Shown here piece after piece: positions 28,344 through 38,215 of a stretch of 64,000 bases of DNA. Each line of letters starts with the position of its first letter. Position 1 is the stretch's first letter. Below the pieces are notes generated by a model. It was not told the DNA's origin. It saw only the letters and a program-made list of their open reading frames with translations, and did not search any database. Both the position numbers and the translations under genes were made by a program. The stretch spans positions 124,001-188,000 of the forward strand of contig NZ_JAKSYJ010000114.1 of assembly GCF_022829365.1 (NCBI RefSeq), written 5' to 3'. Origin of the DNA: Methylobacterium sp. J-077. GTDB lineage: Bacteria > Pseudomonadota > Alphaproteobacteria > Rhizobiales > Beijerinckiaceae.

Positions 28344-29834
28344 TCACGGCGCCCGGGTGATATCCCCGAAAGCCGCATCGAGCCGGCCGCTTGCCGCCGC
28401 GAGCGCTGCGCGGCGATCGGCCAGCCAGGTCCGGTCGGCGTCGAGCCGCGTCCGGGCGGTGGCGAGCATCCGCCGGACCTCCGCGGGTTGCGGGCCGCCA
28501 AGGCCCTTGGCGGCGTCGATCATGCCCCGCGCCGACAAGGCCGCCCGGAACCGGGCCTCGTCGAGGGGCAGGTCCGGCTTGAGTCCCGAGCCAGCGGCGG
28601 CCTCCGCGTAGATCCGCTTCACCTCGGCGAACGGCAGGTCGGCCGGCCGCAGGTCGTGGCCGCGGCCGTAGCTCACCAGCTCGGAGGCGAAATGGTGCCC
28701 GAGCCGGAACGGAACATCGGCCTCGCGCTGGAGCGTGTCGGCCAGCTCCGTGGTGGTGGAGTAATCGGCCGCGACCTCGTCGGCGGCCCGGACCCGGTCG
28801 ATCACCAGCCCGTCGAGGACGCGGGTCCAGCGCCGGCAGGTCTCGGCCGCCTCGGAGACGGTCCGCCCCGGCGGCTCGGCCTGGTTGCGCTTGTAGTCCG
28901 GCATGCCCGAATCGACGTTGTGGGCCATGATGACGAAAGCCTGCGCGGCACCGACCACGTCGCTCGCCTTCATGCGCAGGCTGTAGAGGGCCACCGGATT
29001 GCGCTTCTGCGGCATGATGCTGCTCGGGCCGGTCAGGGCCCCCTCGCGCAGCAGGATCCAAGGACGGGTCTGGTGATACTGTGCGTAGAGATCCTGCGCG
29101 AAGGTGCCGGCCGTGGTGGCCAGGTTGGCGGACAGGCCGGTCAGCTCCAGGCCGAGATCCATCGGCGCCAGTTGGCCGGCATCGTAGCTGTTCTCCACCG
29201 GTGCATCGAAGCCGAGCAGCCCGGCGAGGCGGACGCGATCGACCGAAAAACTCGACGTGCCGAGTGCCGCGGCGCCGAGCGGCGACAGGTTCACCCGCGC
29301 CCAGCTCTCGCGCAGGCGGTCGGAGTCGCGGGCCAGCACCGCCGCATAGCCGAGCAGGACATGGCCCAGCGTGGTCGGCTGAGCCTGCACGCCGTTGGTG
29401 TAAGCCGGGACGATCGTGTCGGCCTCGCGCTCCGCGACGGTCAGGAGGGCTGCACGGGTGCCGTCCAGGGCTTCGGCCAGATCAAGGAGGCGGTCGCGCT
29501 GGTCGAGCTTCAGCACCGTCGGGATGATGTCCTGGCGGCTGCGGCCGGAATGCATCCGGGTGGCGTCCGGGCCGGCGATGGCCGTGATCAGCGGCTCGAT
29601 CCGCAGGTAATCGTCCGGCCGTTCGGCCCCCGGTTTGGCGGCATCCGCGGCGACCTGATCGAGGGCCTGGGCGATCCGCGCGCCAAGGTCCCGCGGGACG
29701 ATGCCGGCTTCCACGGTCATCACCAGGGAGGCGCGATCGATGGCGTCGATGCGGGCGAAGCTGTCGCGCGGCTCGGCGAGGGCCGCCGCGGGGGTGAGGA
29801 CGGCGACCAGGGTCGCGATCAGTCTGCGCCGCAT
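28344..29834 (-). CDS. Exported argininosuccinate-lyase-family protein
   Basis: A 496-residue member of the fumarase/aspartase superfamily nearest to argininosuccinate lyase. The signature GPSSIMPQKRNP (269-280) and HSGRSRQD (95-102) match ASL. Two features are odd. It starts with a clear Sec signal peptide (MRRRLIATLVAVLTPAAALA, cleavage after residue 20), which would put it in the periplasm, and the YTHLQRAQP segment of ASL reads AYTNGVQAQP, losing the catalytic histidine. It is therefore unlikely to be the arginine-pathway enzyme. A periplasmic lyase acting on another substrate is the best guess. Neighbours give no pathway clue. Confidence 0.8.
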   Translation of the reverse strand: MRRRLIATLVAVLTPAAALAEPRDSFARIDAIDRASLVMTVEAGIVPRDLGARIAQALDQVAADAAKPGAERPDDYLRIEPLITAIAGPDATRMHSGRSRQDIIPTVLKLDQRDRLLDLAEALDGTRAALLTVAEREADTIVPAYTNGVQAQPTTLGHVLLGYAAVLARDSDRLRESWARVNLSPLGAAALGTSSFSVDRVRLAGLLGFDAPVENSYDAGQLAPMDLGLELTGLSANLATTAGTFAQDLYAQYHQTRPWILLREGALTGPSSIMPQKRNPVALYSLRMKASDVVGAAQAFVIMAHNVDSGMPDYKRNQAEPPGRTVSEAAETCRRWTRVLDGLVIDRVRAADEVAADYSTTTELADTLQREADVPFRLGHHFASELVSYGRGHDLRPADLPFAEVKRIYAEAAAGSGLKPDLPLDEARFRAALSARGMIDAAKGLGGPQPAEVRRMLATARTRLDADRTWLADRRAALAAASGRLDAAFGDITRAP

Positions 29835-30093
29835 GCGCCTGCTCCTGTGGGCCGGCGTCTTGTGTCGGCCTCAGCATCCTCTCCGATACGGAGCGGATTC
29901 ACACCTCACATTCCGGATCGTGTGCGGCGGGGGCACCGATTGGGAAAGCCCTGGCCCGTCGGCAGCAAGGTTCGAAGGGTGGTCCAGCCGGCAGCCGTAA
30001 GACACCTCCCATCACCTTGGGGCCGCAAAACCGAGCCCCGGGATGACGCGGGGGTGATCGGACGGCCAAGCCGCGTTTCTCAAGGTCTGGAAT

Positions 30094-31023
30094 TCACACC
30101 GCCCCATCCCGGCAGGCCGCCGTGCCGGGCGGCGCATGCGCGCGGAAGAACGCCGCGAGGTTCGCCAGGCCGGACGCGCGCGGGTCGCTTGCCCGCCAGG
30201 CGAGCGCGATGGTGCGGCCCGGGCCGTCGACGTCGAAGGACCGGGTGACGGTCAGGCCGGTCGGGTCGGGCCCGGGGGGCACGGCCAGCGCCGGCAGCAG
30301 CGTGTAGCCGGACCCGGCCGCCACCATCGAGCGGAGCGTCTCCAGGCTGGTGGCGTGTCGGCCCACCGAGGAGCCCGCGCCGCAGGCCGCGATCGCCTGG
30401 TCGCGCAGGCAATTGCCTTCGTCGAGGAGCAGCAGGTCCGGCCCGGCGATCTCGGTGGCCGACAGGGCGCCGCCGCGGGCGAGCGCGTGCTCGGCGGGGC
30501 AGGCGAGCCAGAACGGCTCGACGAACAGCGGCGCGACCGCCAGCCCGACGGGGGGCAGCGGCAGGGAGACCAGGGCGGCGTCGATGCGCCCGTCGCGCAG
30601 GCCCTCCACGATCTCGGCGGTGCGCGATTCGGACAGCGACAGGGTCAGCAGCGGGTATTGCTGGCGCAGGGGCCGCAGCACCAGCGGGAAGAAATAGGGC
30701 CCCAACGTCTGGATCGCGGCCAGCACCAGCCGGCCGGTGAGCGGCGAGCCGCGGCCCTCGGTGGCGAGCGCTAGGAGCCGCTGCGCCTCGGCCAGGACGA
30801 TCCGCGACTGCCGGACGATCCCCTGTCCGGATTCCGTGAGCAGCACCCGGCGGTTCGAGCGCTCGAACAGGGTCAGGCCCAGGGCGGCCTCGAGCTTGCG
30901 GACCTGGACGCTCAAGGTCGGCTGGCTGACGTTGCAGCGCTCCGCGGCCCTGCCGAAATGGCCCTCGTCCGCGACGGCGACGACGTATTCCAAGTCGCGC
31001 AGCGACAGGCCCGACAGGTTCAT
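30094..31023 (-). CDS. oxyR: OxyR, LysR-type peroxide sensor
   Basis: A 309-residue LysR-type regulator. The N-terminal helix-turn-helix (LRDLEYVVAVADEGHFGRAAERCNVSQPTLS) leads to a substrate-binding-like domain with the OxyR redox pair Cys205 and Cys214 in GNCLRDQAIAAC, with the same spacing as Cys199/Cys208 of E. coli. Peroxide forms a disulfide between them and activates transcription. It is divergent from katA, and an ATAG-N7-CTAT site covers its own start codon, consistent with autoregulation and katA activation. Confidence 0.94.
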   Translation of the reverse strand: MNLSGLSLRDLEYVVAVADEGHFGRAAERCNVSQPTLSVQVRKLEAALGLTLFERSNRRVLLTESGQGIVRQSRIVLAEAQRLLALATEGRGSPLTGRLVLAAIQTLGPYFFPLVLRPLRQQYPLLTLSLSESRTAEIVEGLRDGRIDAALVSLPLPPVGLAVAPLFVEPFWLACPAEHALARGGALSATEIAGPDLLLLDEGNCLRDQAIAACGAGSSVGRHATSLETLRSMVAAGSGYTLLPALAVPPGPDPTGLTVTRSFDVDGPGRTIALAWRASDPRASGLANLAAFFRAHAPPGTAACRDGAV

Positions 31024-31036
31024 AGGCTGTGCCTAT
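31022..31036. promoter_or_regulatory. Putative OxyR-binding site
   Basis: ATAG-GCTGTGC-CTAT is a perfect ATAG-N7-CTAT inverted motif, the OxyR consensus core. It overlaps the oxyR start codon (31021-31023) and lies about 125 bases upstream of the katA start. Oxidised OxyR usually binds two such sites; the second half here is weak. Confidence 0.7.
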
Positions 31037-31160
31037 CACGGCGTTTGCGACGATGCATTAGCCATTGGCACCGCGGAGGTCCATAACCTCGTCGGAACGG
31101 TTCCAGCCTGGCGAGTCGGCCCCATATGCCGGCCACAGGCATCACGGAGAGACGAGACGC

Positions 31161-32750
31161 ATGAGCGATCAACGCCCGATCCTGACCACCCGCCAGGGCC
31201 ATCCGGTCCGCGACAACCAGAGCACCCGCACGGTCGGCGAGCGCGGCCCCGCGACGCTTGAGAACTACCAGTTCATCGAGAAGATCACGCATTTCGATCG
31301 CGAGCGCATTCCGGAGCGCGTCGTCCACGCCCGCGGCGCCGGCGCCCACGGCTATTTCGAGGCCTACGGCAAGATCGGCAACGAGCCGGCCTCCAAGTAC
31401 ACCCGCGCCCGCGTGCTGACCGAGACCGGCGTGAAGACGCCGATGTTCGTGCGCTTCTCCACCGTGGCCGGCGCCAAGGAGAGCCCCGAGACCGAGCGCG
31501 ACCCGCGCGGCTTCGCGGTGAAGTTCAAGACCGTCGACGGCAACTGGGATCTGGTTGGCAACAACCTGAAGGTGTTCTTCATCCGGGACGCGATCAAGTT
31601 CCCCGACATGATCCACGCGTTCAAGCCGGACCCGGTGACCAACCGCCAGGAGGCGTGGCGCTTCTTCGACTTCGTCTCGCAGCACCCCGAATCGATCCAC
31701 ATGGTGACGCACCTGAAGTCGCCCTGGGGCATCCCGGCCAATTACCGTGAGATGGAAGGCTCGGGCGTCAACACCTACAAGCTGGTCAACGACCAGGGCG
31801 AGGCAGTGCTCTGCAAATTCCACTGGATCCCGAAGCAGGGCGTCCGGAACCTGACCTCGGCCCAGGCCGCCGAGATCCAGGGCAAGGATGTGGGCCACGC
31901 GACCCGCGACCTCTACGACAACATCAAGGCCGGCAACTTCCCCGAGTGGGAATTCGCCGTGCAGATCATGCCGGACGGCCCGAACGACCACCTGTCGTTC
32001 GACCCGCTGGACGACACGAAGCTGTGGCCGGTGGACCAGTTCCCGCTGCTGCCCTGCGGCCGGATGGTGCTCGACCGGGTGCCGGACAACTTCTTCGCCG
32101 AGGTCGAGCAGTCGGCCTTCGGCACCGGCGTGCTGGTCGACGGCATCGACTTCTCGGACGACAAGATGCTGCAGGGCCGGACGCTGTCCTACTCGGACAC
32201 CCAGCGCTACCGAGTCGGCGCCAACTACCTCCAGCTGCCGATCAACGCGCCGCAGCCCGGCGTGAAGGTCTACTCGAACCAGCGCGACGGTCAGATGGCC
32301 TACATGGTCGACGGCACCGGCCCGAACAAGCACATCAACTACGAGCCGTCGACGCTGGCCGAAGGTCTGCGCGAGGCGCCGAAGCCCGCCAAGGACTACC
32401 ATCAGCCGGTTCAGGGCAATCTCGGCCGCTACCAGACCTCGCGGACCGAGGACGACTACACCCAGGCCGGCGTCCGCTACCGCTCGTTCCAGGATTGGGA
32501 GCGTGACGACCTGATTGCCAACCTCGTCAACGACATGAAGCAGTGCCCGGAGCCGATCCAGCTGCGGATGGTCTGGCACTTTTGGCACGCGGACGAGGAT
32601 TACGGCCGCCGCGTCGCCGAGGGTGCGGGCATCGATCTGGAGAAGGCCAAGGCCCTGCCGCCGCTGCCGGGCCGCGCCGCCCCGGGAAAGCGCCTGCAGT
32701 CCGAGACCTACACCGACGGCTCTCAGGCCCACCGGGTCGCCGCCGAGTAA
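31161..32750 (+). CDS. katA: Catalase (monofunctional, haem)
   Basis: A 529-residue typical catalase that disproportionates hydrogen peroxide. Catalytic His56 lies in [12 protein letters not shown], the distal asparagine is in the NWDLVGNN segment, and the proximal haem ligand is Tyr344 ([10 protein letters not shown]). The N-terminus carries the family arms that swap between subunits. ATG at 31161 follows GGAGAGA. It is divergent from oxyR and ends at a strong terminator, a monocistronic peroxide-inducible gene by context. Confidence 0.97.
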   Translation: MSDQRPILTTRQGHPVRDNQSTRTVGERGPATLENYQFIEKITHFDRERIPERVVHARGAGAHGYFEAYGKIGNEPASKYTRARVLTETGVKTPMFVRFSTVAGAKESPETERDPRGFAVKFKTVDGNWDLVGNNLKVFFIRDAIKFPDMIHAFKPDPVTNRQEAWRFFDFVSQHPESIHMVTHLKSPWGIPANYREMEGSGVNTYKLVNDQGEAVLCKFHWIPKQGVRNLTSAQAAEIQGKDVGHATRDLYDNIKAGNFPEWEFAVQIMPDGPNDHLSFDPLDDTKLWPVDQFPLLPCGRMVLDRVPDNFFAEVEQSAFGTGVLVDGIDFSDDKMLQGRTLSYSDTQRYRVGANYLQLPINAPQPGVKVYSNQRDGQMAYMVDGTGPNKHINYEPSTLAEGLREAPKPAKDYHQPVQGNLGRYQTSRTEDDYTQAGVRYRSFQDWERDDLIANLVNDMKQCPEPIQLRMVWHFWHADEDYGRRVAEGAGIDLEKAKALPPLPGRAAPGKRLQSETYTDGSQAHRVAAE

Positions 32751-32790
32751 GCTTTTTACTCCGCGCCGAACCGGATCGTGAAGGACAGAA

Positions 32791-32826
32791 GGCCCCGCGG
32801 GTTGAAGCCCGCGGGGCCTTCTTTTT
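32791..32826 (+). terminator. Rho-independent terminator of katA
   Basis: An eleven-base perfect stem, GGCCCCGCGGG / CCCGCGGGGCC, with loop TTGAAG followed by TTCTTTTT. Confidence 0.92.
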
Positions 32827-32853
32827 GGCCTCATCCCGAGGCGCGAACGGCGC

Positions 32854-33369
32854 TTAGGGGCAGTGGCGGCGGACGTAGCCCTTGCCGATATAGGTCTGGG
32901 TCGTGGGTTCGTAGGTCTTGAAGCGGCGGGCGCAGGCCGCGACGGCCGCGGAGAGATCGGCCCCGCCGTCCGGCTCGACGACGGGCGGCACGTCGGCCGG
33001 AGCCGCGTAGACCTGCGGCGCGTAGACATAGTCGTTGTCGTAGAATGGATAGCCGTCATCGAACCACAGGCTGCCCAGGCCGAAGCCGAGCCCGAGGCCG
33101 GCGAGCCCGTAGCCGTAAGGGCCGCCATACCAGGGCCGGTGATAAGAGGGACGCCGGAACGCGAAGCCGGGCCGGTGCGCCCGCCCGCCAACGATGGCGG
33201 GACCGGGCCGGACCGGCCCCAGAGGCCGCCCCCAGGCTCCGACCCGATTCCCAAAACCGCCATGAAAGCCGCCTCCGAAGCCGCGCGCCTCTGCGCCCGC
33301 CATCATCGGAGGAAGCGCGATGATGGCGGCGGCAGCCAGAAGAAGTGCCGACTTGTCGATGCGTGTCAT
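32854..33369 (-). CDS. BA14K-family secreted protein
   Basis: A 171-residue exported protein. A signal peptide (KSALLLAAAAIIALPPMMAGAEA) precedes a glycine/arginine/proline-rich stretch (GFGGGFHGGFGNRVG) and a Gly/Leu-rich segment. The C-terminal ending, CARRFKTYEPTTQTYIGKGYVRRHCP, is the BA14K signature, named after a Brucella immunoreactive lectin-like protein. The two cysteines bracket the motif. ATG at 33369 is used, six codons after the longest possible start, because the signal peptide begins there. It converges on katA. Confidence 0.82.
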   Translation of the reverse strand: MTRIDKSALLLAAAAIIALPPMMAGAEARGFGGGFHGGFGNRVGAWGRPLGPVRPGPAIVGGRAHRPGFAFRRPSYHRPWYGGPYGYGLAGLGLGFGLGSLWFDDGYPFYDNDYVYAPQVYAAPADVPPVVEPDGGADLSAAVAACARRFKTYEPTTQTYIGKGYVRRHCP

Positions 33370-33559
33370 GCGGTTCACCCGAAGCAAGACGCCGGTCGCG
33401 CTCGCAGGCGGACGCAGCGGAATACTCTGAGTTATCGCGAGCCGGACACGGCCTCCGTCAAGGGGATTTTGCCTGCGCTTCCGGCAACGCAGCCGCGACT
33501 GTCGGGTGCGGGCGACAGCCTTTCCGGCACTCGGCAGCCAGATGCGGCGCGCGCTCCGA

Positions 33560-34789
33560 TCAGCGGCTGCTGGCCGGGAGCGTCGACGGCTGAAGCGGCG
33601 CGGGACCCAGGTCCGGCGCGGCGGCGCTGACCTTGCGGTCGCGGCCGGCGGCCTGACCGACCAGGATGGCGGTGACCGCGATGCCTACGAACAGGGCACC
33701 GGCGAGGCCCCAGCCGCCCGTCGCCTCGTGGGCCAGCCCGAAGGCCAGGGGGCCGAGGCAGGCACCGGTATAGCCGATGCCCTGCGCCATGGCCGAGAGG
33801 CCGGCGGCGCTGGCGGCATCGGCGGCGCGCAGGACGATCAGGGTCAGCCCGAGGCCGAAGCAGCCGCCGATGCCGAAGCCGAGCGCACAGGCTCCGGGGA
33901 TGCGCAACGCCTCCGGTCCGAAGGCGAGCACGAGGAACGCGGCCGCCGTGAGCCCCGGAATGACGACGATCCAGGCCCGCTGGTCCCGCGCCCGGGCCGC
34001 CAGCATGGCGGTGATCAGCGCGCCGGGCGCCTGCACCAGGGTCATCAGCGAGGCGTAGAGGCCGGCATCGAGGGGCGAGAGGCCGCGGGCCTGGAGCAGC
34101 AGCGGCAGCCAGCCGAACAGGGTGTAGGCCAGGGAAGATTGCAGGCCCATGAAGCCCGTGACCCACCAGGCCAGGGGATCGCGCAGCAGCCGTCCGGCCG
34201 AGGGCGCCGCCCGCGAGGCCGTGCGGCGCGCGAACGGGACCCACAGGAACCCCGCGAGCAGCGCCGGCAGCGCCCAGACCGCGAGCGCCGAGGGCCAGCC
34301 GCCGCCCAGCGCGTGCTCCACCGGGACCGCCGCGCCCGCGCCCGCCGCCGCGCCGAGGCAGAGGGTCATCGTGTAGAGGCCGGTCATCAGGCCGCCGCTG
34401 CCGGAGAAGTCGCGCTTCACCAGGGCCGGCAGGAGCACGTTGTCGAGCCCGATCCCGATGGCGGCCAGCGCCGTCCCGGCGAAGAGCGGCCCGAGGCCGC
34501 CGAGCCCGCGCAGGGCCAAGCCCGCGGCCAGGATCGTGGCGCCGACGAGGACGGCGAGGTCGGGCCCGATCCGGCGGATCAGCGGCGCCGCCAGGGCGCA
34601 GGCGATCCCGAGGCACAGGACCGGCAGGGTTGTGAGGATCGCGGCGCCGCCGGCGCTCAAGCCCGTGCTGTCCCGGATCGTCGCGAGCAGCGGCCCGATC
34701 GTGCTCAGGGCCGGGCGCAGGTTGAACGCCACCAGCATCAGCGCCAGTGCGAGCAGGATCCGGCCCCGAGCCGTGCGCTCGGGGCTCAT
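33560..34789 (-). CDS. MFS transporter, CynX/NimT family
   Basis: A 409-residue MFS protein with about twelve hydrophobic segments. The first helix has AFNLRPALSTIGPLL, a pattern typical of CynX/NimT (cyanate and 2-nitroimidazole) transporters, and later GFMGLQSSLAYTLFGWLPLLLQARG. Substrate is unknown; cyanate export is only the family name. The start overlaps the lnt stop (34786-34789), so the gene is coupled to the envelope operon upstream, an unusual partner for it. The C-terminal tail is Ala/Pro-rich and disordered. Confidence 0.85.
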   Translation of the reverse strand: MSPERTARGRILLALALMLVAFNLRPALSTIGPLLATIRDSTGLSAGGAAILTTLPVLCLGIACALAAPLIRRIGPDLAVLVGATILAAGLALRGLGGLGPLFAGTALAAIGIGLDNVLLPALVKRDFSGSGGLMTGLYTMTLCLGAAAGAGAAVPVEHALGGGWPSALAVWALPALLAGFLWVPFARRTASRAAPSAGRLLRDPLAWWVTGFMGLQSSLAYTLFGWLPLLLQARGLSPLDAGLYASLMTLVQAPGALITAMLAARARDQRAWIVVIPGLTAAAFLVLAFGPEALRIPGACALGFGIGGCFGLGLTLIVLRAADAASAAGLSAMAQGIGYTGACLGPLAFGLAHEATGGWGLAGALFVGIAVTAILVGQAAGRDRKVSAAAPDLGPAPLQPSTLPASSR

Positions 34790-36456
34790 GCCCGCCGCCG
34801 GGCGGTGAGGGCGCCGCCGAGGCAGGCGGCGAGCATCAGCGCGAAGGCGGCGTCGCCGAACCGGCCGTACAGGGTGCCGCCGACGATGCGGGCCGGCAGG
34901 TCGGCATCGAGCCAGGTCTCCGTGTCGAGTTCAGTCCGCGCGACGATGCGGCCATGCGGGTCGATCACCGCGGAGATCCCGGTATTGGCGTCGCGGACCA
35001 GCGGCAGCCCTTCCTCGACGGCGCGCAGCCGCGCCTGGGCCAAGTGCTGGCGGGGGCCGGGCGTGTCGCCGAACCACGCATCGTTGGTGACGTTCAGGAT
35101 CAGCCCGGGCGGGCGCGGCCCCGAGGGCGCGGTCGCTGGCAGGATCGCGTGCGGGAAGATCGCCTCGTAGCAGATCGTGGCCGCCACGGGCGGCAGGCCC
35201 GGCACTGTGAGGATCCGCTGCGCCGCCAGGGTCCCGGCGGAGAAGCCGCCGGGAATCGCCACGAACTGGCGCAGGCCCATCGCCCGGAGCGCCGCGTCCA
35301 GGGGCGCCGGCAAATACTCGCCGAACGGGACGAGGTGGACCTTGTCGTAGGTGTCGGAGATCACGCCGTCCGGCCCGATCACCATCACGGCGTTGAAGTA
35401 GCGCAGGCGCTCGCCGGGCAGCGGTTCCTCCGCCCGGGCTGCCCCGGTGATCAGGTGCTGCCCGGGCTTGAGGCCGGCCGCCACCTTGGCGAGCGCGTCG
35501 GGATCGCGCTGGATCAGGAACGGGAAGGCCGATTCGGGCCAGACGATATGGGTCGGCTCGGGCTCTCCGGCCTCGGTCGGGCGCTGGCTGAGCTCGATGT
35601 AGCGGTCGACGATGTCGGCGCGGTTCTCGGGCCGGAACTTGGCATCCTGCGGCAGGTTCGGCTGGACGAGGCGCAAGCGGACGCCCGTCACCACCGGATC
35701 GGGCGGCCCGACGCGCGCGGCGCCGTAGAGCGCCATGCCGATCAGGACGATCGCGGCGGCGGCGCTCGGCCCGAACCGGCTGCGCGGATGCGAGCCGGTC
35801 GCCAGGGTCGCCGGCGCGGCGCAGACCAGCACGGCCAGGATGGTCAGGCCGTACAGGCCGATCGCGGCGGCCCATTGCATCAGCCAGAGGTTCTGGGCGA
35901 GCGCCATCCCGATCGTGTTCCAGGGGAAGCCCGTGAACAGGTGGCCGCGCAGCCACTCGGCGGCGCCGATCCCGAGGGCCAGGGCGGCGATCCGCGCCGG
36001 GCCGCGCGCCCAGAGCAAGCCGGCCGCCCCGAACCCCGCGCCGTAGAACAGGCCGAGGGCGAAGGGCAGGCCGATCACGCCGAGCGGCAGCGCCCATAGG
36101 AACTCGTCGGCCTCCACCAGGAAGGCTTGGCCGAGCCACCACAGGCCGGCGGTGAGATAGCCGAAGCCCCAGGCCCAGCCGATCAGGAAGCCGGGCCGGA
36201 GCCGCCGCAGGGCCGTCCGGTCCGCAGTGGCCCCGTCCATGAGCCAGACCGCCACCGACAGGGACACGGCCAGCGCCGGCAGGAATCCGTAGGGCGGCAT
36301 CGCCAGGGCGCCGAACGCACCGGCAAGCCAGGCGAGCCCGAGCCGCCGCCAGCCGGTCAGTTGGGCGATCGCCAGGACGAAGCCCGGGGCGGGGCGGCCC
36401 ATGGGGCTGATCGGACTCGCCGCATCCCGGGCATGCCCCACGGTCAGAACCGCCAC
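34786..36456 (-). CDS. lnt: Apolipoprotein N-acyltransferase
   Basis: Lnt adds the third acyl chain to the N-terminal cysteine of lipoproteins, the last maturation step at the inner membrane. The N-terminal third has about six membrane segments; the rest is a nitrilase-like periplasmic domain with catalytic Glu308 (VWPESAFPF), Lys372 ([12 protein letters not shown]) and Cys429 ([10 protein letters not shown]). Numbering assumes GTG at 36456, 25 bases after corC; ATG codon 19 (36402) is an alternative. It follows corC as in other alphaproteobacteria. All three catalytic residues are intact. Confidence 0.95.
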   Translation of the reverse strand: MAVLTVGHARDAASPISPMGRPAPGFVLAIAQLTGWRRLGLAWLAGAFGALAMPPYGFLPALAVSLSVAVWLMDGATADRTALRRLRPGFLIGWAWGFGYLTAGLWWLGQAFLVEADEFLWALPLGVIGLPFALGLFYGAGFGAAGLLWARGPARIAALALGIGAAEWLRGHLFTGFPWNTIGMALAQNLWLMQWAAAIGLYGLTILAVLVCAAPATLATGSHPRSRFGPSAAAAIVLIGMALYGAARVGPPDPVVTGVRLRLVQPNLPQDAKFRPENRADIVDRYIELSQRPTEAGEPEPTHIVWPESAFPFLIQRDPDALAKVAAGLKPGQHLITGAARAEEPLPGERLRYFNAVMVIGPDGVISDTYDKVHLVPFGEYLPAPLDAALRAMGLRQFVAIPGGFSAGTLAAQRILTVPGLPPVAATICYEAIFPHAILPATAPSGPRPPGLILNVTNDAWFGDTPGPRQHLAQARLRAVEEGLPLVRDANTGISAVIDPHGRIVARTELDTETWLDADLPARIVGGTLYGRFGDAAFALMLAACLGGALTARRRA

Positions 36457-36480
36457 GCCGCGCCCGTCATCGGATGACCG

Positions 36481-37611
36481 TCATGGATGCGGCGACTCGG
36501 GAACCGGGGGCGGGGCGGGCGGGGGCAGGGCGAGCGGCACGACGTTGCCGATCCGCGCCGCGCCCTTATGGAACCGCAATCGCTTCAGGCGACGCGGGTC
36601 GGCATCGAGCACCTCGAATTCGAGGTTGCCCGGCCCGACGATCAGCTCGCCCCTGGACGGAACGCGCCCGGCCAGGGTGACGATCATGCCGCCCAGGGTA
36701 TCGATCTCCTCGGCCATGTCGCCGACCGCCGCCACGAGGTCGACCCCGGTGGCCTCCGAGACCTCGGCGAGCGGCGTGCGGGCATCGGCCACGAACACCT
36801 CGTCCTCGCCGTCGACCCGCTGGACCTGCTTGGCCTCGGCGACGTCGTGCTCGTCCTCGATGTCGCCGACCACCACCTCGATCAGGTCCTCGATCGAGAT
36901 CAGCCCGTCGGTGCCGCCATACTCGTCGATGACCAGGGCCATGTGGGTGCGCGTCGCCTGCATCCGCACCAGCAGGTCGATCGCCGGCATGGACGGGGGC
37001 ACGAACAGCACCGGCCGCTGGATGCGGGCGGCGGCGAGCGTCGTGGTGAGGTCGACCTTGCCGAGATCGAGCGCCCGAGGCAGCCGCACGGGCGCCCGAC
37101 GGGCAGGCCGCGGCGCCACGGTGGCGTCGGCCTCGCCCTCGGCGGGGACGGCGGGCCGGACCGCGGTCGCGGTGCGCCGGGTCGGCTCGGCCTTGGCGGC
37201 GATGTGATCGACGAGGTCGCGGATGTGGACCATGCCGCGGGGATCATCCAGCGTCTCGCCGTAGACCGGCAGGCGGGAATGGCCGGCCGTGCGGAACAGC
37301 TTGAGCAGGTCGCCGAGATTGGTGTCGTTGGAGACCGCGACGATGTCGGCCCGGGGGACCATCACGTCGTCGACCCGCACCTTGTGCAGGCCGAGCACGT
37401 TCTTGAGCATCACCCGCTCTAGGGGGGTGAGACCGCTCTCGCCGGCATCGGGCTCGGCGAGCGCCTCCTCGAGACCCTCGCGCAGCGAATCGCGCGGCTT
37501 AAGGTGGAGCGCCTGCAGGAGGCGGTCGTACCAGGGCTCCCGGGATTGGGGCTCGCCCTCGGTGGAACTGGGCGCGGCCAGGGCCGCGCCGCGACTTCGA
37601 TCGTTGCTCAT
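36481..37611 (-). CDS. corC: CorC/TlyC-family CBS-domain protein
   Basis: A 376-residue cytoplasmic protein with paired CBS domains (around residues 80-245) and a C-terminal CorC_HlyC domain (about 260-350). CBS hallmarks are [20 protein letters not shown] and [21 protein letters not shown]. There is no N-terminal DUF21 membrane domain. An Ala/Pro/Arg-rich linker of about 35 residues separates the CBS repeats, longer than in E. coli CorC. The family is linked to Mg2+/Co2+ handling; direct evidence is limited. It sits between ybeY and lnt. Confidence 0.88.
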   Translation of the reverse strand: MSNDRSRGAALAAPSSTEGEPQSREPWYDRLLQALHLKPRDSLREGLEEALAEPDAGESGLTPLERVMLKNVLGLHKVRVDDVMVPRADIVAVSNDTNLGDLLKLFRTAGHSRLPVYGETLDDPRGMVHIRDLVDHIAAKAEPTRRTATAVRPAVPAEGEADATVAPRPARRAPVRLPRALDLGKVDLTTTLAAARIQRPVLFVPPSMPAIDLLVRMQATRTHMALVIDEYGGTDGLISIEDLIEVVVGDIEDEHDVAEAKQVQRVDGEDEVFVADARTPLAEVSEATGVDLVAAVGDMAEEIDTLGGMIVTLAGRVPSRGELIVGPGNLEFEVLDADPRRLKRLRFHKGAARIGNVVPLALPPPAPPPVPESPHP

Positions 37612-37647
37612 GTCTCTCGGATCTGGGGGCGGTGGGGAATCGGCCGC

Positions 37648-38130
37648 TCAGGCATAGGGGTCGGGAATGCCCAAGGTCGCGAGGGCCGCGACTTCGAGCG
37701 CTTCCATGGCCTCGGCCTCGGCCTCGCCGATCTCGTGGTCCTGACCGAGACAATGCAGGGTGCCATGGACGAGGAGGTGCGCGAGGTGATTCTGGAGCGG
37801 CTTCGATTGCTCGGCACTCTCGCGCACAAGGGTCTCGTAGGCAAGGACCACATCGCCGAGCGGCCGCGCGGCACCCGCATGCCGGGGCTGCGGGGCGGCC
37901 GGGAAGGACAGCACGTTGGTGGGTTTGTCCTTGCCGCGCCAGGTGCGGTTCAGCTCCTGGATCGCGGCGTCGTCGGTCAGCACGACGCTGACCTCCACGG
38001 GCCCGTCCGGCAGCTCCGGGGCAATCGCGAGGCCAGCCTCCACGGCGCGGATCACCAGCGATTCGAGCTCCGGGACCGCGGTTTCCCAACGGTCGTCCTC
38101 GACCGCGATATCGATGTCGTGGCCGGTCAT
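37648..38130 (-). CDS. ybeY: Endoribonuclease YbeY
   Basis: A 160-residue zinc endoribonuclease for 16S rRNA 3' end maturation and ribosome quality control. The metal site [11 protein letters not shown] (His122, His126, His132) is intact. [12 protein letters not shown], the conserved central motif, is present. ATG at 38130 is used since the long in-frame extension covers a repeat-like GC element. It is 36 bases from corC and about 85 from phoH, the usual order. Confidence 0.95.
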   Translation of the reverse strand: MTGHDIDIAVEDDRWETAVPELESLVIRAVEAGLAIAPELPDGPVEVSVVLTDDAAIQELNRTWRGKDKPTNVLSFPAAPQPRHAGAARPLGDVVLAYETLVRESAEQSKPLQNHLAHLLVHGTLHCLGQDHEIGEAEAEAMEALEVAALATLGIPDPYA

Positions 38131-38148
38131 TGCGCGCGACTCCCGCGC

Positions 38149-38190
38149 CTCTCCCTCCCCCCTCTGCGGGGGGAGGGAAGGGCAGGCGGA
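38149..38190. repeat. GC-rich palindromic element between ybeY and phoH
   Basis: CTCCCTCCCCCCTCTGCGGG runs into GGGAGGG, an imperfect hairpin. It shares its core with the arms of the repeat at 54722-54886. Confidence 0.6.
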
Positions 38191-38215
38191 GCAGCCAGCT
38201 GTCTCAATACGATGC

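Noticed and set aside
28344..29834. Calling this gene argH as the partner of argG.
   Set aside because: The signal peptide and loss of the catalytic histidine argue against the arginine-pathway enzyme.
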